A DNA stretch of 44,587 bases from Hyphomicrobiales bacterium (GTDB taxonomy: Bacteria > Pseudomonadota > Alphaproteobacteria > Rhizobiales > Rhizobiaceae). The position numbers were made by a program, and so were the translations under genes. Under the pieces are notes generated by a model. The model made no database searches, was not told the DNA's origin, and was given only the letters and a program-made list of their open reading frames with translations. Of the stretch, positions 1-8,585 are shown in pieces. Location: NCBI GenBank assembly GCA_900472925.1, contig UCJU01000040.1:54988-99574 (forward strand). Direction: 5' to 3'. The number at the start of each line of letters is the position of its first letter. Within the stretch, counting starts at the first letter, position 1.

Positions 1-32
1 CCCCCCCCCCGGGGGAGGGGGGGGGGGGGGGG
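1..32. other. C/G homopolymer run at the window edge
   Basis: Ten C are followed by twenty-two positions that are all G except one A. Nothing else in the window has this composition. It sits exactly at the edge, where the end of rhaS would be expected, so a sequencing or assembly artefact at a contig end is the simplest reading. A genuine G-tract in the rhaS-rhaT spacer cannot be excluded. Confidence 0.7.
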
Positions 33-66
33 TAAGCCCCACCCACAAACCAAAGAAAATCGGATA

Positions 67-1599
67 ATGCGTGCTGAAACCAAAACCATAGACGCACCAG
101 AGGCTTCGCACCTGAAGCCCATCCTCGAAATGCGCGGCATCAGCCAAATCTTCCCCGGCGTCAAAGCGCTGGATGGCGTCAATATTCAGCTTTTTCCCGG
201 CACCGTCACGGCGCTGATCGGGGAAAACGGCGCGGGCAAATCCACGCTGGTCAAAATCCTGACCGGCATCTACCGGCCTAATGAAGGCGAAATCCTGCTG
301 GATGGGCAACCGGTCAATTTTCACAGCGCGCAGGATGCCATCGATGCGGGCGTAACGGCGATCCATCAGGAGACCGTGCTGTTCGATGAATTGTCGGTGG
401 GCGAGAACATCTTTCTCGGCCATGCGCCCAAGGGCAAGCTCGGCCTGATCGACTGGAAAACCATCAACGAAAAATCGCGCGCACTACTGGAGCGGCTGGA
501 AAGCAAGATCGATCCGACGATCCGGCTGAAGGATTTGTCGATTGCGCAGCGGCATCTGGTAGCGATTGCCCGCGCGCTTTCCGTGGAAGCGCGCATCGTC
601 ATCATGGATGAGCCGACGGCGGCGCTGTCGCGCAAGGAAATCGATGACCTGTTCCGCATTGTCGAGAACCTCAAACGGCAGGGCAAGGCGATCCTGTTCA
701 TCAGCCACAAATTCGATGAGGTCTACGAGATCGCCGAGAATTACGCCGTCTTTCGCGATGGCAAGATGGTCGGTTCCGGTGTTCTTGCGACGACACCGCA
801 GGACGAGATCGTGCGGCTGATGGTCGGTCGCGATGTGAAGGATGCGTTCCCCAAACAGGCCGTCAACATTGGCACGACGACGCTTTCGGTGCAGCGCTAC
901 TGCCACGACACCGAGTTTCGCGATATTTCCTTCGATCTGCGCAAGGGTGAAATTCTTGGTCTTTACGGGCTGATCGGCGCGGGACGATCAGAGCTTTGCC
1001 AGTCGCTGTTCGGCATCACGCGCCCCGCATCCGGGTCGCTGACGCTGAACGGGCTGCCGCTTTCTATCCGCTCGCCGGAAGATGCGATCCGCGCTGGTAT
1101 CGTCTATGTGCCGGAAGAGCGGGGGCGCCACGGGCTGGCGCTGGATTTGCCGATCTATCAGAACATGTCGCTGCCTTCGCTTGCCCGCACCTCGCGCAAG
1201 GGGTTTTTGGCTGCTGCCAATGAGTTCGCATTGGCGCGCAAATACGCGTCGCGGCTCGATCTGCGTGCTGCGGCCTTGTCCGTGCCGGTCGGTACTCTCT
1301 CGGGTGGTAACCAGCAGAAAGTGGTGATCGGCAAGTGGCTGGCGACACAGCCGAAGGTCATCATTCTGGATGAGCCGACCAAAGGCATCGATATCGGCTC
1401 CAAGGCTGCCGTCCACGGCTTCATCACCGAACTTGCGGCCGAGGGGCTGTCGATCATCATGGTTTCATCCGAACTGCCTGAGATTCTCGGCATGTCCGAC
1501 CGCGTCATCGTCATGCGCGAAGGGTTGATGGTAGGCACCTTCGAGCGGGTCGATTTTTCGCCTGAAAAGCTGGTGCGCGCCGCCACTGGAAATGCGTGA
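67..1599 (+). CDS. rhaT: Rhamnose ABC transporter, ATP-binding subunit (duplicated ATPase)
   Basis: Cytoplasmic ATPase that should power rhamnose uptake with the RhaP/RhaQ membrane subunits. At 510 residues it has the usual length of carbohydrate-uptake-type duplicated ATPases (RbsA/XylG-like). The first domain has a full Walker A (GENGAGKST, residues 52-60) and Walker B (VIMDEPTAAL). The second domain has a degenerate P-loop (GLIGAGRSE) but an intact LSGGNQQK signature and IILDEPTKGID. This asymmetry is normal for the family. The rhamnose assignment comes from the downstream order P-Q-U-K, which matches the rhaSTPQUK operon of Rhizobium leguminosarum. The upstream binding protein RhaS is missing because the window starts here. 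The Shine-Dalgarno sequence before the ATG is weak. Confidence 0.9.
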   Translation: MRAETKTIDAPEASHLKPILEMRGISQIFPGVKALDGVNIQLFPGTVTALIGENGAGKSTLVKILTGIYRPNEGEILLDGQPVNFHSAQDAIDAGVTAIHQETVLFDELSVGENIFLGHAPKGKLGLIDWKTINEKSRALLERLESKIDPTIRLKDLSIAQRHLVAIARALSVEARIVIMDEPTAALSRKEIDDLFRIVENLKRQGKAILFISHKFDEVYEIAENYAVFRDGKMVGSGVLATTPQDEIVRLMVGRDVKDAFPKQAVNIGTTTLSVQRYCHDTEFRDISFDLRKGEILGLYGLIGAGRSELCQSLFGITRPASGSLTLNGLPLSIRSPEDAIRAGIVYVPEERGRHGLALDLPIYQNMSLPSLARTSRKGFLAAANEFALARKYASRLDLRAAALSVPVGTLSGGNQQKVVIGKWLATQPKVIILDEPTKGIDIGSKAAVHGFITELAAEGLSIIMVSSELPEILGMSDRVIVMREGLMVGTFERVDFSPEKLVRAATGNA

Positions 1600-1609
1600 G
1601 GGAGCCGCC

Positions 1610-2611
1610 ATGCAAAAACTCTTGAAGAACCGCGAATGGCTTTTGGCAGGCATCATTATCCTGTTGATCGCAGGCTTTTCCTGGCGCTCTCCGGGCTTCG
1701 AGCGCCCGGCCAATCTCGTCAATATCTTCAACGATACCTCGATCCTGATCATTTTGGCGCTGGGCCAGATGACGGTGATCCTGACGAAATCCATCGATCT
1801 TTCGGTCGCCGCAAACCTTGCCTTTACCGGCATGGCGGTCGCGATGACCAACGCCGCCTTTCCCTCGATACCCCTGCCCTTTCTCATCGCCATGGCGGTT
1901 GCCATCGGCGCGTTTCTGGGCTCGATCAACGGCATTCTCGTCCGGTGGCTGGGCCTGCCCTCCATCGTGGTAACGCTTGGCACGCTGACGATCTATCGCG
2001 GCATGGCCTTCGTTCTCTCGGGCGGCGCTTGGGTGAATGCGCATCAGATGTCGCCGACTTTTCTTAACGTGCCACGGACTCCGATCCTCGGAATGCCAGT
2101 ACTGTCATGGGTTGCGATCCTCATCATCGCAGGCGCGTGGCTGGTCTTGACGCGCACATCCTTCGGGCGATCCGCCTATGCATCCGGCGGCAATCCGGGT
2201 GCTGCTGTCTATGCGGGCATCGATGTCGGGCGGACGCGATTTCTCGCCTTCGTGCTGTCAGGCTCGCTGGCGGGGCTTGCGAGCTATCTCTGGGTGTCGC
2301 GTTATGCGGTGGCTTACGTCGATATCGCCTCCGGTTTCGAACTGGATAGCGTGGCGGCCAATGTGATCGGCGGCATCTCGATTGCCGGTGGAATCGGTTC
2401 TGTTCTCGGTGCGGTGCTGGGCGCGCTGTTCCTCGGCGTGATCAAAAATGCGCTGCCGGTGATCGGCATCTCGCCCTTCGCGCAAATGGCAATTTCCGGC
2501 GTCGTCATCGTGCTGGCCGTGGCGTTCAATGCGCGCGCCGAAGCCAAAAAGGGCCGCATCATTCTGCGCGACAGGGCTGCCACCGAAGAGAGCAAGGAGG
2601 CTGCGGCATGA
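1610..2611 (+). CDS. rhaP: Rhamnose ABC transporter permease
   Basis: Polytopic inner-membrane permease of the RbsC/AraH-like family (BPD_transp_2), about 333 residues, with many hydrophobic segments and the conserved stretches LTKSIDLSV near residue 60 and ANVIGGISIAGGIGS near residue 255. It would form a heteromeric channel with RhaQ. An ATG at 1592 lies in frame and overlaps the rhaT stop, but the ATG at 1610 follows GAGGGAG at good spacing and is preferred. The end overlaps the rhaQ start by four bases (ATGA), pointing to translational coupling. Confidence 0.88.
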   Translation: MQKLLKNREWLLAGIIILLIAGFSWRSPGFERPANLVNIFNDTSILIILALGQMTVILTKSIDLSVAANLAFTGMAVAMTNAAFPSIPLPFLIAMAVAIGAFLGSINGILVRWLGLPSIVVTLGTLTIYRGMAFVLSGGAWVNAHQMSPTFLNVPRTPILGMPVLSWVAILIIAGAWLVLTRTSFGRSAYASGGNPGAAVYAGIDVGRTRFLAFVLSGSLAGLASYLWVSRYAVAYVDIASGFELDSVAANVIGGISIAGGIGSVLGAVLGALFLGVIKNALPVIGISPFAQMAISGVVIVLAVAFNARAEAKKGRIILRDRAATEESKEAAA

Positions 2612-3618
2612 GCATGGCACATCCTGAAAACCCGGCGACGGCCCGTATCATTCCAGACAAGCTCGGCACGCCGTTTCGCCGCGTGATGGCAAGCTGGGAA
2701 GTGTTGCTGCTGGGCGTGGCGATCCTCATCTTCATCGCCAACTCCTTCGCTTCACCCTATTTCCTCGATGCCTATAACCTTTCCGACGCGACCTTCAACT
2801 TCACCGAAAAGGCACTGATCGCCTTTGCCATGGCGCTGCTGATCATTGCCGGTGAGATCGATTTGTCGGTCGCCGCCATCATAGCGCTCGCCTCCACCGC
2901 CATGGGCTATGCGGTGCAGATGGGCCTCGGCACTCCGGGACTGGTCGCCATCGGCATCGGCACCGGCCTTGTCTGCGGTGCCTTCAACGGCTTTCTTGTG
3001 GCTGGGCTGAAACTGCCCTCCATCGTCGTCACCATCGGCACGATGAGCCTGTTTCGCGGCATTTCCTATATGGTGCTGGGCGACCAGGCCTTTGGTAAAT
3101 ACCCGGAAAGCTTTGCCTATTTCGGCCAGGGCTATGTCTTCTGGGTCATTTCCTTCGAATTCGTGCTGTTCGCTGTCATGGCGGTCATCTTCGCCATTCT
3201 GCTCCATGCCACGAATTTCGGGCGGCAAGTTTACGTCATCGGCACCAACCCCTTTGCCGCGCGCTTTTCCGGCATCCCAGTCGAGCGGGTTAAGTTCATC
3301 CTGTTCCTTTTGACCGGCCTGATGAGCGGCATCGCCGCCGTCTGCCTCACCTCCCGCCTCGGTTCCACCCGCCCTTCCATCGCACAAGGCTGGGAACTGG
3401 AAGTGGTGACGATGGTCGTTCTAGGCGGCGTCTCGATCCTCGGCGGCTCCGGCACCATTGGTGGTGTGGTCATCGCGGCTTTCGTCATGGGTCTCGTCAC
3501 CTTCGGGTTGGGACTTCTAAATGTGCCCGGCATTGTGATGTCGATCTTCGTCGGCCTGCTGCTCATCATCACCATCGCCATTCCCATCGTCATTCGCCGT
3601 CTGCGGGCCATGAGGTAA
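2608..3618 (+). CDS. rhaQ: Rhamnose ABC transporter permease
   Basis: Second permease of the importer, 336 residues, paralogous to the preceding one; the motif IAGEIDLSVAAI corresponds to LTKSIDLSV in RhaP. It has about nine or ten hydrophobic segments. The start ATG overlaps the rhaP stop as ATGA and is preceded by AAGGAGG. Another in-frame ATG lies six bases downstream. Two different permeases plus a duplicated ATPase are typical of rhizobial rhamnose importers, and the mutarotase and kinase directly downstream support this substrate. Confidence 0.88.
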   Translation: MSMAHPENPATARIIPDKLGTPFRRVMASWEVLLLGVAILIFIANSFASPYFLDAYNLSDATFNFTEKALIAFAMALLIIAGEIDLSVAAIIALASTAMGYAVQMGLGTPGLVAIGIGTGLVCGAFNGFLVAGLKLPSIVVTIGTMSLFRGISYMVLGDQAFGKYPESFAYFGQGYVFWVISFEFVLFAVMAVIFAILLHATNFGRQVYVIGTNPFAARFSGIPVERVKFILFLLTGLMSGIAAVCLTSRLGSTRPSIAQGWELEVVTMVVLGGVSILGGSGTIGGVVIAAFVMGLVTFGLGLLNVPGIVMSIFVGLLLIITIAIPIVIRRLRAMR

Positions 3619-3621
3619 ACC

Positions 3622-3945
3622 ATGGCGGAACTTGAAAAACACGCTTTCAAGATGAAGCTCTTTCCCGGCATGGAATCCGAGTATCGGAAACGCCACGATG
3701 AGATCTGGCCAGAACTGGTCACACTGCTGCACGAGGCGGGGGTGAGCGATTATTCCATTCATCTCGACCCGGAAACCAACATCCTCTTCGGCGTTCTGAC
3801 ACGCCCTAAGACCCACGGCATGGCCGCACTACCCGACCACCCGGTGATGAAGAAATGGTGGGCGCATATGGCCGACATCATGGAAAGCAATCCAGATAAT
3901 TCCCCCGTCGCCACCGACCTTGTAACGTTGTTTCACCTCCCATGA
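3622..3945 (+). CDS. rhaU: L-rhamnose mutarotase
   Basis: Small cytoplasmic enzyme (107 residues) that interconverts the anomers of L-rhamnose, so the sugar delivered by the importer reaches the form used by catabolism. It matches the RhaM/RhaU family in length and motifs: [12 protein letters not shown] (Tyr21, His25) near the N-terminus and the Trp pair in [12 protein letters not shown] near residue 78. It starts three bases after rhaQ and overlaps rhaK by four bases. In R. leguminosarum the equivalent gene was reported to encode a mutarotase; that is literature knowledge, not something seen here. Confidence 0.9.
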   Translation: MAELEKHAFKMKLFPGMESEYRKRHDEIWPELVTLLHEAGVSDYSIHLDPETNILFGVLTRPKTHGMAALPDHPVMKKWWAHMADIMESNPDNSPVATDLVTLFHLP

Positions 3946-5327
3946 CCATCAGGAACGTCGCCGTCATCGATATCGGCAAGACGCACGCCAAGCTGATCGT
4001 TGTTGATGGCGAGAGCGGCGAGGAAGTGGCGTCTCGCAAAATGGCCAACCGGGTTCTGAGCGCCCCGCCCTACCCCCACTACGACATTGAAACGCTCTGG
4101 AATTTCATTATCGAAGGTTTGGCGGAATTTCGCGAGCAACCCGGATATCAGGCCATTTCCATCACCACCCATGGCGCAAGTGCAGCGCTTTTAAATGCCA
4201 GGGGTGAACTGGCACTGCCGGTTCTGGATTACGAACACAGCTATCCCGACGACATCCAAAAAGCCTATGCCGCTCTGCGTCCACCCTTCGGCGAAACCTT
4301 CTCGCCAGCGCTGCCGATGGGGCTGAATATCGGGGCGCAACTGCATTATCAGAAGACGGCCTTTCCAGATGCTTTTGCCGATGTCACCGACATCCTGACC
4401 TATCCGCAATATTGGGCCTACCGGCTGACAGGCGTGAAGGCCAATGAGGCGACGTCGCTGGGGTGCCACACCGATCTCTGGCAACCGGGCAAGGCGACAT
4501 TTTCGAGCCTGCCGGAAACGCTTGGGATAGCAGGTCTTCTGGCACCGGTTCGCTCGGCTTTCGATACGCTCGGGCCAGTCCTGCCAGAGATCGCGTCACG
4601 AACTGGCATCGATGGCGACATGCCGGTCTATTGCGGCTTGCACGATTCCAACGCGTCACTGCTTCCGCATCTGATGGTGCGCAAAGGTCCGTTTTCTGTG
4701 GTGTCCACCGGGACATGGGTCATCTGCTTCGGCGTCGGCGCGCGCCTTGAGACGTTGGACCCCGCACGCGATACGCTGGTCAACGTCGATGCTTTCGGCA
4801 AGCCTGTCCCGTCTTCACGCTTCATGGGCGGGCGGGAGTTCGAGATACTGACGGCGGGTATTGCGACGCCGAGCGAGGCGGAGCTTGGGGCGGCGCTGGA
4901 ACGCGTGCTGGCTGGCGATATTCTCTATCTGCCAAACGCGGCGGACGGGTCCGGGCCTTATCCCGGCAAAAAGGGCTACTGGCTGAACGAACCACAAGGC
5001 GAAGCGGAGCGATATGTCGCGGCAAGCCTGTATGCAGCGATGATGACGGCCACGTGTCTATCTCTGGTCGGCAACGCGCAAACCACGATCGTTGAAGGCC
5101 CGTTCGGTAGAAACCGGATTTATACGCAGTCGCTAGCGGCGATAACCGGATCAAATGTGTTGGTGACGGACAGCAACAGCCCATCAGGCACGGCCCTCGG
5201 TGCAGCCCTGCTTGCCACTCGCAACGCACCGCGACAATCCTATCACGCGGTTGAAGCGCTTCACGGTCTCTCGGGCTATTACGATGCGTGGCGAAAGTTG
5301 GTGGAAACAGGTTACGCGACGACCTGA
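3942..5327 (+). CDS. rhaK: Rhamnose kinase, FGGY family
   Basis: Sugar kinase of the FGGY superfamily, 461 residues. Visible landmarks are the N-terminal phosphate-binding strand [10 protein letters not shown] (residues 9-18), the catalytic-Asp segment CGLHDSNAS (Asp235) and STGTW near residue 256. It would phosphorylate rhamnose after uptake. In R. leguminosarum RhaK is also reported to be needed for activity of the importer, which fits its place as last gene of the transport operon. Its final 16 bases overlap the 3' end of the convergent DUF2177 gene, and there is no visible terminator between the two. Confidence 0.88.
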   Translation: MTIRNVAVIDIGKTHAKLIVVDGESGEEVASRKMANRVLSAPPYPHYDIETLWNFIIEGLAEFREQPGYQAISITTHGASAALLNARGELALPVLDYEHSYPDDIQKAYAALRPPFGETFSPALPMGLNIGAQLHYQKTAFPDAFADVTDILTYPQYWAYRLTGVKANEATSLGCHTDLWQPGKATFSSLPETLGIAGLLAPVRSAFDTLGPVLPEIASRTGIDGDMPVYCGLHDSNASLLPHLMVRKGPFSVVSTGTWVICFGVGARLETLDPARDTLVNVDAFGKPVPSSRFMGGREFEILTAGIATPSEAELGAALERVLAGDILYLPNAADGSGPYPGKKGYWLNEPQGEAERYVAASLYAAMMTATCLSLVGNAQTTIVEGPFGRNRIYTQSLAAITGSNVLVTDSNSPSGTALGAALLATRNAPRQSYHAVEALHGLSGYYDAWRKLVETGYATT

Positions 5328-5707
5328 ACCAGCCAAAAACCGCCGACAGCACCAATTCCCGTCAGGAACATGCCCCAAAGAATATCGGCCACGCAGATGC
5401 GCCATGACCAGCCCTTCAACGTGGACAGATTGGTCATGTCATAGGTGCCGTAGGCGAAGCCACCGAGGATGGCGCCGGACATGAGCGCGGTGCTCCAACC
5501 GCCACCGTTCAAAGCAGGGACAACGGCGAAATAAACGATGCCGGCGATATAAAAGAGGTAGAAGATACCCGCGGCGGCGAAATTGGGCTTCGCCAGCAGA
5601 AGCGGGCCGATCTCGCGCTTGTAGAAGCTGGACGCCTTCGACAACCAGATGAAATCCAGACCAAAAAAGACAATGGCCGTGCCGATATAGGCGACGAGAA
5701 GCTGCAT
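5312..5707 (-). CDS. DUF2177 family membrane protein
   Basis: A 131-residue, strongly hydrophobic protein with about four membrane segments. It resembles the DUF2177 family (FFGLDFIWLSKASSFYKREIG near the N-terminus, FAYGTYDMTNLSTLKGW in the middle). Its function is not known to me. It has a good Shine-Dalgarno sequence (AAGGA) and starts 63 bases after the ChrR-like gene on the same strand, so it could be the third gene of the sigma-ChrR operon. Its 3' end overlaps rhaK. Confidence 0.8.
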   Translation of the reverse strand: MQLLVAYIGTAIVFFGLDFIWLSKASSFYKREIGPLLLAKPNFAAAGIFYLFYIAGIVYFAVVPALNGGGWSTALMSGAILGGFAYGTYDMTNLSTLKGWSWRICVADILWGMFLTGIGAVGGFWLVQVVA

Positions 5708-5770
5708 GCTTTATTCCTTGATGGCCTGGTGAATTCGAGCGTTACGTCATCGAATGCAGGAAGACTTGAG

Positions 5771-6430
5771 TTAAATGCCGAGTACCGGCTGCAACAGGCG
5801 AACCAGCCAGCTCTTGAATTTCAAAGGCGCGTCGGTCACTGCAAGACAGATGCAGTCTTCGCCCTCGCCTGCAACAGGCTGATGCGTCAGGTCTTCATCC
5901 GCTTCTTCAAAATCGCCACGACGAAACACGTCCTTGCCGTCCATGAAGCTTCCGGCAAGAACGACCGTCAGCTCGCGCCCGCCATGGCTGTGTTCCGGCA
6001 CTGGTTTCCCGGCCGGTATGCGCAGCAGCCGCACGATGGCTTCACCGTCGCTCGTCGTAATCGGAAAATGATAGGCACCGGGCCCAAGTTGCTTCCACCT
6101 GATGGCATCGACATCGCCACCGGCATAGGACCGTAACGGCTCCGGCAACACGGCCTTCAAGCTTGGCTTCGTCACTGCCTTGGGAGGTGAAGCCTGTGAG
6201 GTCGGGTGCAACAGCGCTCGTATCTTCTGCCAATCTGCGTCAGAGGTTTCCTGCACTGGCTCGATATCACTGAGGAGCGCACCACCCGTCATCTCCATTG
6301 CGGATAGACGCTGGCGGCTCTCGGGACAAAGAGCCAGATGGGTCGAGACCGCAAGGCTCCAACTTTCGCCGAGACTTCCAGAGGCGTAATCGAGCAACAA
6401 TTCATCGCTAACCCGGTGCCTGACACTCAT
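5771..6430 (-). CDS. chrR: ChrR-like anti-sigma factor (zinc N-domain plus cupin)
   Basis: Two-domain anti-sigma factor of 219 residues that should hold the sigma factor encoded just upstream until an oxidative signal such as singlet oxygen arrives. The N-terminal domain has His5, His31 and Cys35, but residue 38, normally the last Cys of the H-x3-C-x2-C zinc motif, is Ser (codon AGC). The C-terminal cupin (about 105-205) has all four expected metal ligands: His147, His149, Glu153 and His183. The start codon overlaps the sigma stop (ATGA), as expected for a coupled sigma/anti-sigma pair. The family assignment is firm. Whether the N-domain binds zinc normally is open. Confidence 0.88.
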   Translation of the reverse strand: MSVRHRVSDELLLDYASGSLGESWSLAVSTHLALCPESRQRLSAMEMTGGALLSDIEPVQETSDADWQKIRALLHPTSQASPPKAVTKPSLKAVLPEPLRSYAGGDVDAIRWKQLGPGAYHFPITTSDGEAIVRLLRIPAGKPVPEHSHGGRELTVVLAGSFMDGKDVFRRGDFEEADEDLTHQPVAGEGEDCICLAVTDAPLKFKSWLVRLLQPVLGI

Positions 6431-6996
6431 GTGCGTGACTCCAGAGCGGCACGCAGCTTCGCAAAGGCGAGCCGGATGCGTGATTTGACGGTTCCCACGG
6501 GCAGGCCCAACTGCTGGGCAATCGCACTGTGGGACACGTCATCGAAGAACGAGCGTTTCAACAGATCAAGCTGTTCCTTTGGCAACTGCGCCAGCGCACG
6601 ATGAAGCCGTTCGGCATCCTGCATTTCTTCCAACTGCATATCGGCGGCCGGTGCATCATCCGGCACGAATGCCGGGTCGTTAAAATCGAATTCCGGACGC
6701 TTGTTCTTTCGGTGCGCGTCTATGCGCAGATTTCTGGCAATCCTGAATATCCAAGCAGACACGTTTCCGCGCGCGGGGTCGAACAAGGCAGCCTTGTTCC
6801 AGACCGTTATCATGGTTTCCTGCATCAGTTCCTCTGCGGCCTGTGCATCGCGGACCTGCCGTAACATATAAGTCCGCACGCGCGGTCCGTAATACCGGAA
6901 AAGCGCTTCGAAAGCCTCGACGCTTCGCTCGGAAGCAACTGCCCTCATCAGGGCCGGACATTCGCTTTCGATCGTGTTCTTGGCGACATCATTCAT
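6427..6996 (-). CDS. ECF sigma factor, RpoE/ECF11 type
   Basis: Extracytoplasmic-function sigma factor. Region 2 is visible around FEALFRYYGPRVRTYMLRQV and the following segment ending NLRIDAHRKNKR; region 4 is visible in LPKEQLDLLKRSFFDDVSHS and GLPVGTVKSRIRLAFAKLR. The partner ChrR gene overlaps its stop codon, which places it in the RpoE-ChrR (ECF11) group. I give the start at 6996 (189 residues, the common length). An in-frame ATG at 7062 would add 22 residues without recognisable sigma sequence, and neither start has a strong ribosome site. ATGs further upstream lie at or before the predicted promoter and are unlikely. Confidence 0.88.
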   Translation of the reverse strand: MNDVAKNTIESECPALMRAVASERSVEAFEALFRYYGPRVRTYMLRQVRDAQAAEELMQETMITVWNKAALFDPARGNVSAWIFRIARNLRIDAHRKNKRPEFDFNDPAFVPDDAPAADMQLEEMQDAERLHRALAQLPKEQLDLLKRSFFDDVSHSAIAQQLGLPVGTVKSRIRLAFAKLRAALESRT

Positions 6997-7111
6997 GCGG
7001 ATCGGCTTCACTCCGCTTCCAAAAAGCTTGCCCGCAACCGGACTGTTCCGCTTGCGCGTCATATATTGCCATGCAGGGGCAGCTATGGAAACGTTTATTG
7101 TCATGAAACCG

Positions 7112-7139
7112 ATTACGCCAGCCGCGCACGAGCGGATCA
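7112..7139 (-). promoter_or_regulatory. Candidate ECF11-type promoter of the sigma-chrR operon
   Basis: On the minus strand TGATCC (7139-7134) is followed after exactly 16 bases by CGTAAT (7117-7112). TGATCC/CGTA is the promoter pattern I know for RpoE-ChrR sigma factors. Transcription would start near 7105, about 43 bases before the ATG at 7062 or about 109 before the one at 6996. It implies autoregulation of the sigma gene. Confidence 0.7.
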
Positions 7140-7165
7140 CCGCCAACAAAAAAATGCGAGATCGG

Positions 7166-7193
7166 CAATCCACTGCCCTGCCCCGCTCGTATT
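7166..7193 (+). promoter_or_regulatory. Candidate ECF11-type promoter of the flavoprotein-DUF1365-CFA operon
   Basis: CAATCC is followed by 16 bases and CGTATT, the same geometry as the divergent TGATCC-N16-CGTAAT element. The -35 box differs at its first two bases, so it may be weaker. The predicted start near 7200 leaves a 5' leader of about 24 bases before the ATG at 7224. Confidence 0.55.
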
Positions 7194-7223
7194 GACTGAC
7201 ATAATAAATGCGGAACCAGAATT

Positions 7224-8585
7224 ATGGACGTCACGACAGCCACCAGCAACAAGCCTGCAAGACGCCGGATCGCCGTTATCGGCTCGGGCATTTCTGGCCT
7301 CTCGGCGGCATGGCTGCTGGACAAATCGGCAGATGTTACCCTGTTTGAAGCAGAAGGCAGGTTGGGAGGCCATGCCAATACCGTGTCCGTGGACCAGCCT
7401 GGCAAGACAGCAATCGCCGTCGATACCGGCTTTATCGTCTATAACGAGCGCAACTATCCCAATCTTGTCGAGCTGCTTGACAACCTTGGTGTTGAGACCT
7501 CCACCTCCGACATGTCCTTTGCTGCGTCCCTTCGTGGTGGCCAACTGGAATATTCCGGTACCGACATCAATGGACTTTTCGGCCAAAGGTCTAATCTTTT
7601 GCGCCCGCGTTTCTGGCATATGGTCCGCGATGTCATGCGGTTCTACAAAAAGGCTCCCGATCTCTTGGGCGATCCCTCGCTCCAGACGATCAGCCTCGGT
7701 GACTATCTCGATGCGAACGGCTATTCGATCAGCTTTGTCGATGATCATCTCTTGCCGATGGGCGCAGCGATCTGGTCGACAACGGCTGCCGATATGCGAG
7801 CCTACCCGCTGCAGGCCTTCATCCGCTTTTTCGTCAACCACGGGCTTGTTCAATTGGCTGACCGCCCACAATGGCGCACAGTCAAGGGCGGAAGTCGCGA
7901 ATATGTTTCGCGGCTTATCGCGCAATTCAAAGGCACCGTTGTTCTGAATAGCCAGATTGCAAGTCTTCAACGCAGTGAAAACGGCGTGAATGTGCTGGAC
8001 CGTTCAGGACAGCTTTCGAGCTTCGATGATGTTGTCATCGCGACCCATGCCGATCAGGCCCTGGCGTTGTTGTCGGATGCCGATGCGCAGGAGCGCACGC
8101 TGCTGGGCGCTTTCGACTACACTCGTAACGCCGCTGTCTTGCATTCCGACGCTCGTCTGATGCCGAAGCGCCGCAATGTCTGGTCCAGCTGGAACTACCT
8201 CAGCGAGCCTAACTCCACCGGCAGCGAACAACTGTGTGTAACCTACTGGATGAACCGGCTGCAGAACATCGATGAGAAAACGCCGTTGTTCGTTACGCTC
8301 AATCCATCTCGCGCCATCGATCCTGCCAAGCTGATCCGCACTTTCGATTATGCTCACCCGCTGTTCGACGCCAAAGCGCTCGCTGCGCAAAAGCAACTCT
8401 GGAACCTGCAAGGTCGGCGAAACACGTGGTTCTGCGGCGCGCATTTCGGTAGCGGTTTCCACGAGGACGGCTTGCAATCCGGCCTCGCGGTGGCTGAAGC
8501 GCTCGGCGGGGTAAGGCGTCCATGGACCGTTGAACATGAATCGGGCCGTATTTTCCTGACCCCGGAAAAGGCGCTCTCTTTATGA
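7224..8585 (+). CDS. FAD-dependent amine-oxidase-like flavoprotein
   Basis: Flavoprotein of 453 residues. The N-terminal Rossmann motif RIAVIGSGISGLSAAWLL (GxGxxG at 20-25), the acidic ribose-binding residue in LFEAEGRLGGH and a C-terminal WFCGAHFGSGFHEDGLQSG segment mark a glucose-methanol/amine-oxidase-like FAD fold of the type often called NAD/FAD-binding amine oxidase. The substrate is unknown. It is first in an operon with DUF1365 and CFA-like genes, divergent from the ECF sigma gene. In Rhodobacter sphaeroides related genes are in the RpoE/ChrR regulon and in furan fatty acid synthesis, so a role in oxidising a modified acyl chain is my inference. Confidence 0.82.
   Translation: MDVTTATSNKPARRRIAVIGSGISGLSAAWLLDKSADVTLFEAEGRLGGHANTVSVDQPGKTAIAVDTGFIVYNERNYPNLVELLDNLGVETSTSDMSFAASLRGGQLEYSGTDINGLFGQRSNLLRPRFWHMVRDVMRFYKKAPDLLGDPSLQTISLGDYLDANGYSISFVDDHLLPMGAAIWSTTAADMRAYPLQAFIRFFVNHGLVQLADRPQWRTVKGGSREYVSRLIAQFKGTVVLNSQIASLQRSENGVNVLDRSGQLSSFDDVVIATHADQALALLSDADAQERTLLGAFDYTRNAAVLHSDARLMPKRRNVWSSWNYLSEPNSTGSEQLCVTYWMNRLQNIDEKTPLFVTLNPSRAIDPAKLIRTFDYAHPLFDAKALAAQKQLWNLQGRRNTWFCGAHFGSGFHEDGLQSGLAVAEALGGVRRPWTVEHESGRIFLTPEKALSL

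Noticed and set aside
1..32. G-quadruplex regulatory element
   Set aside because: The run is at the sequence edge and is better explained as an artefact.
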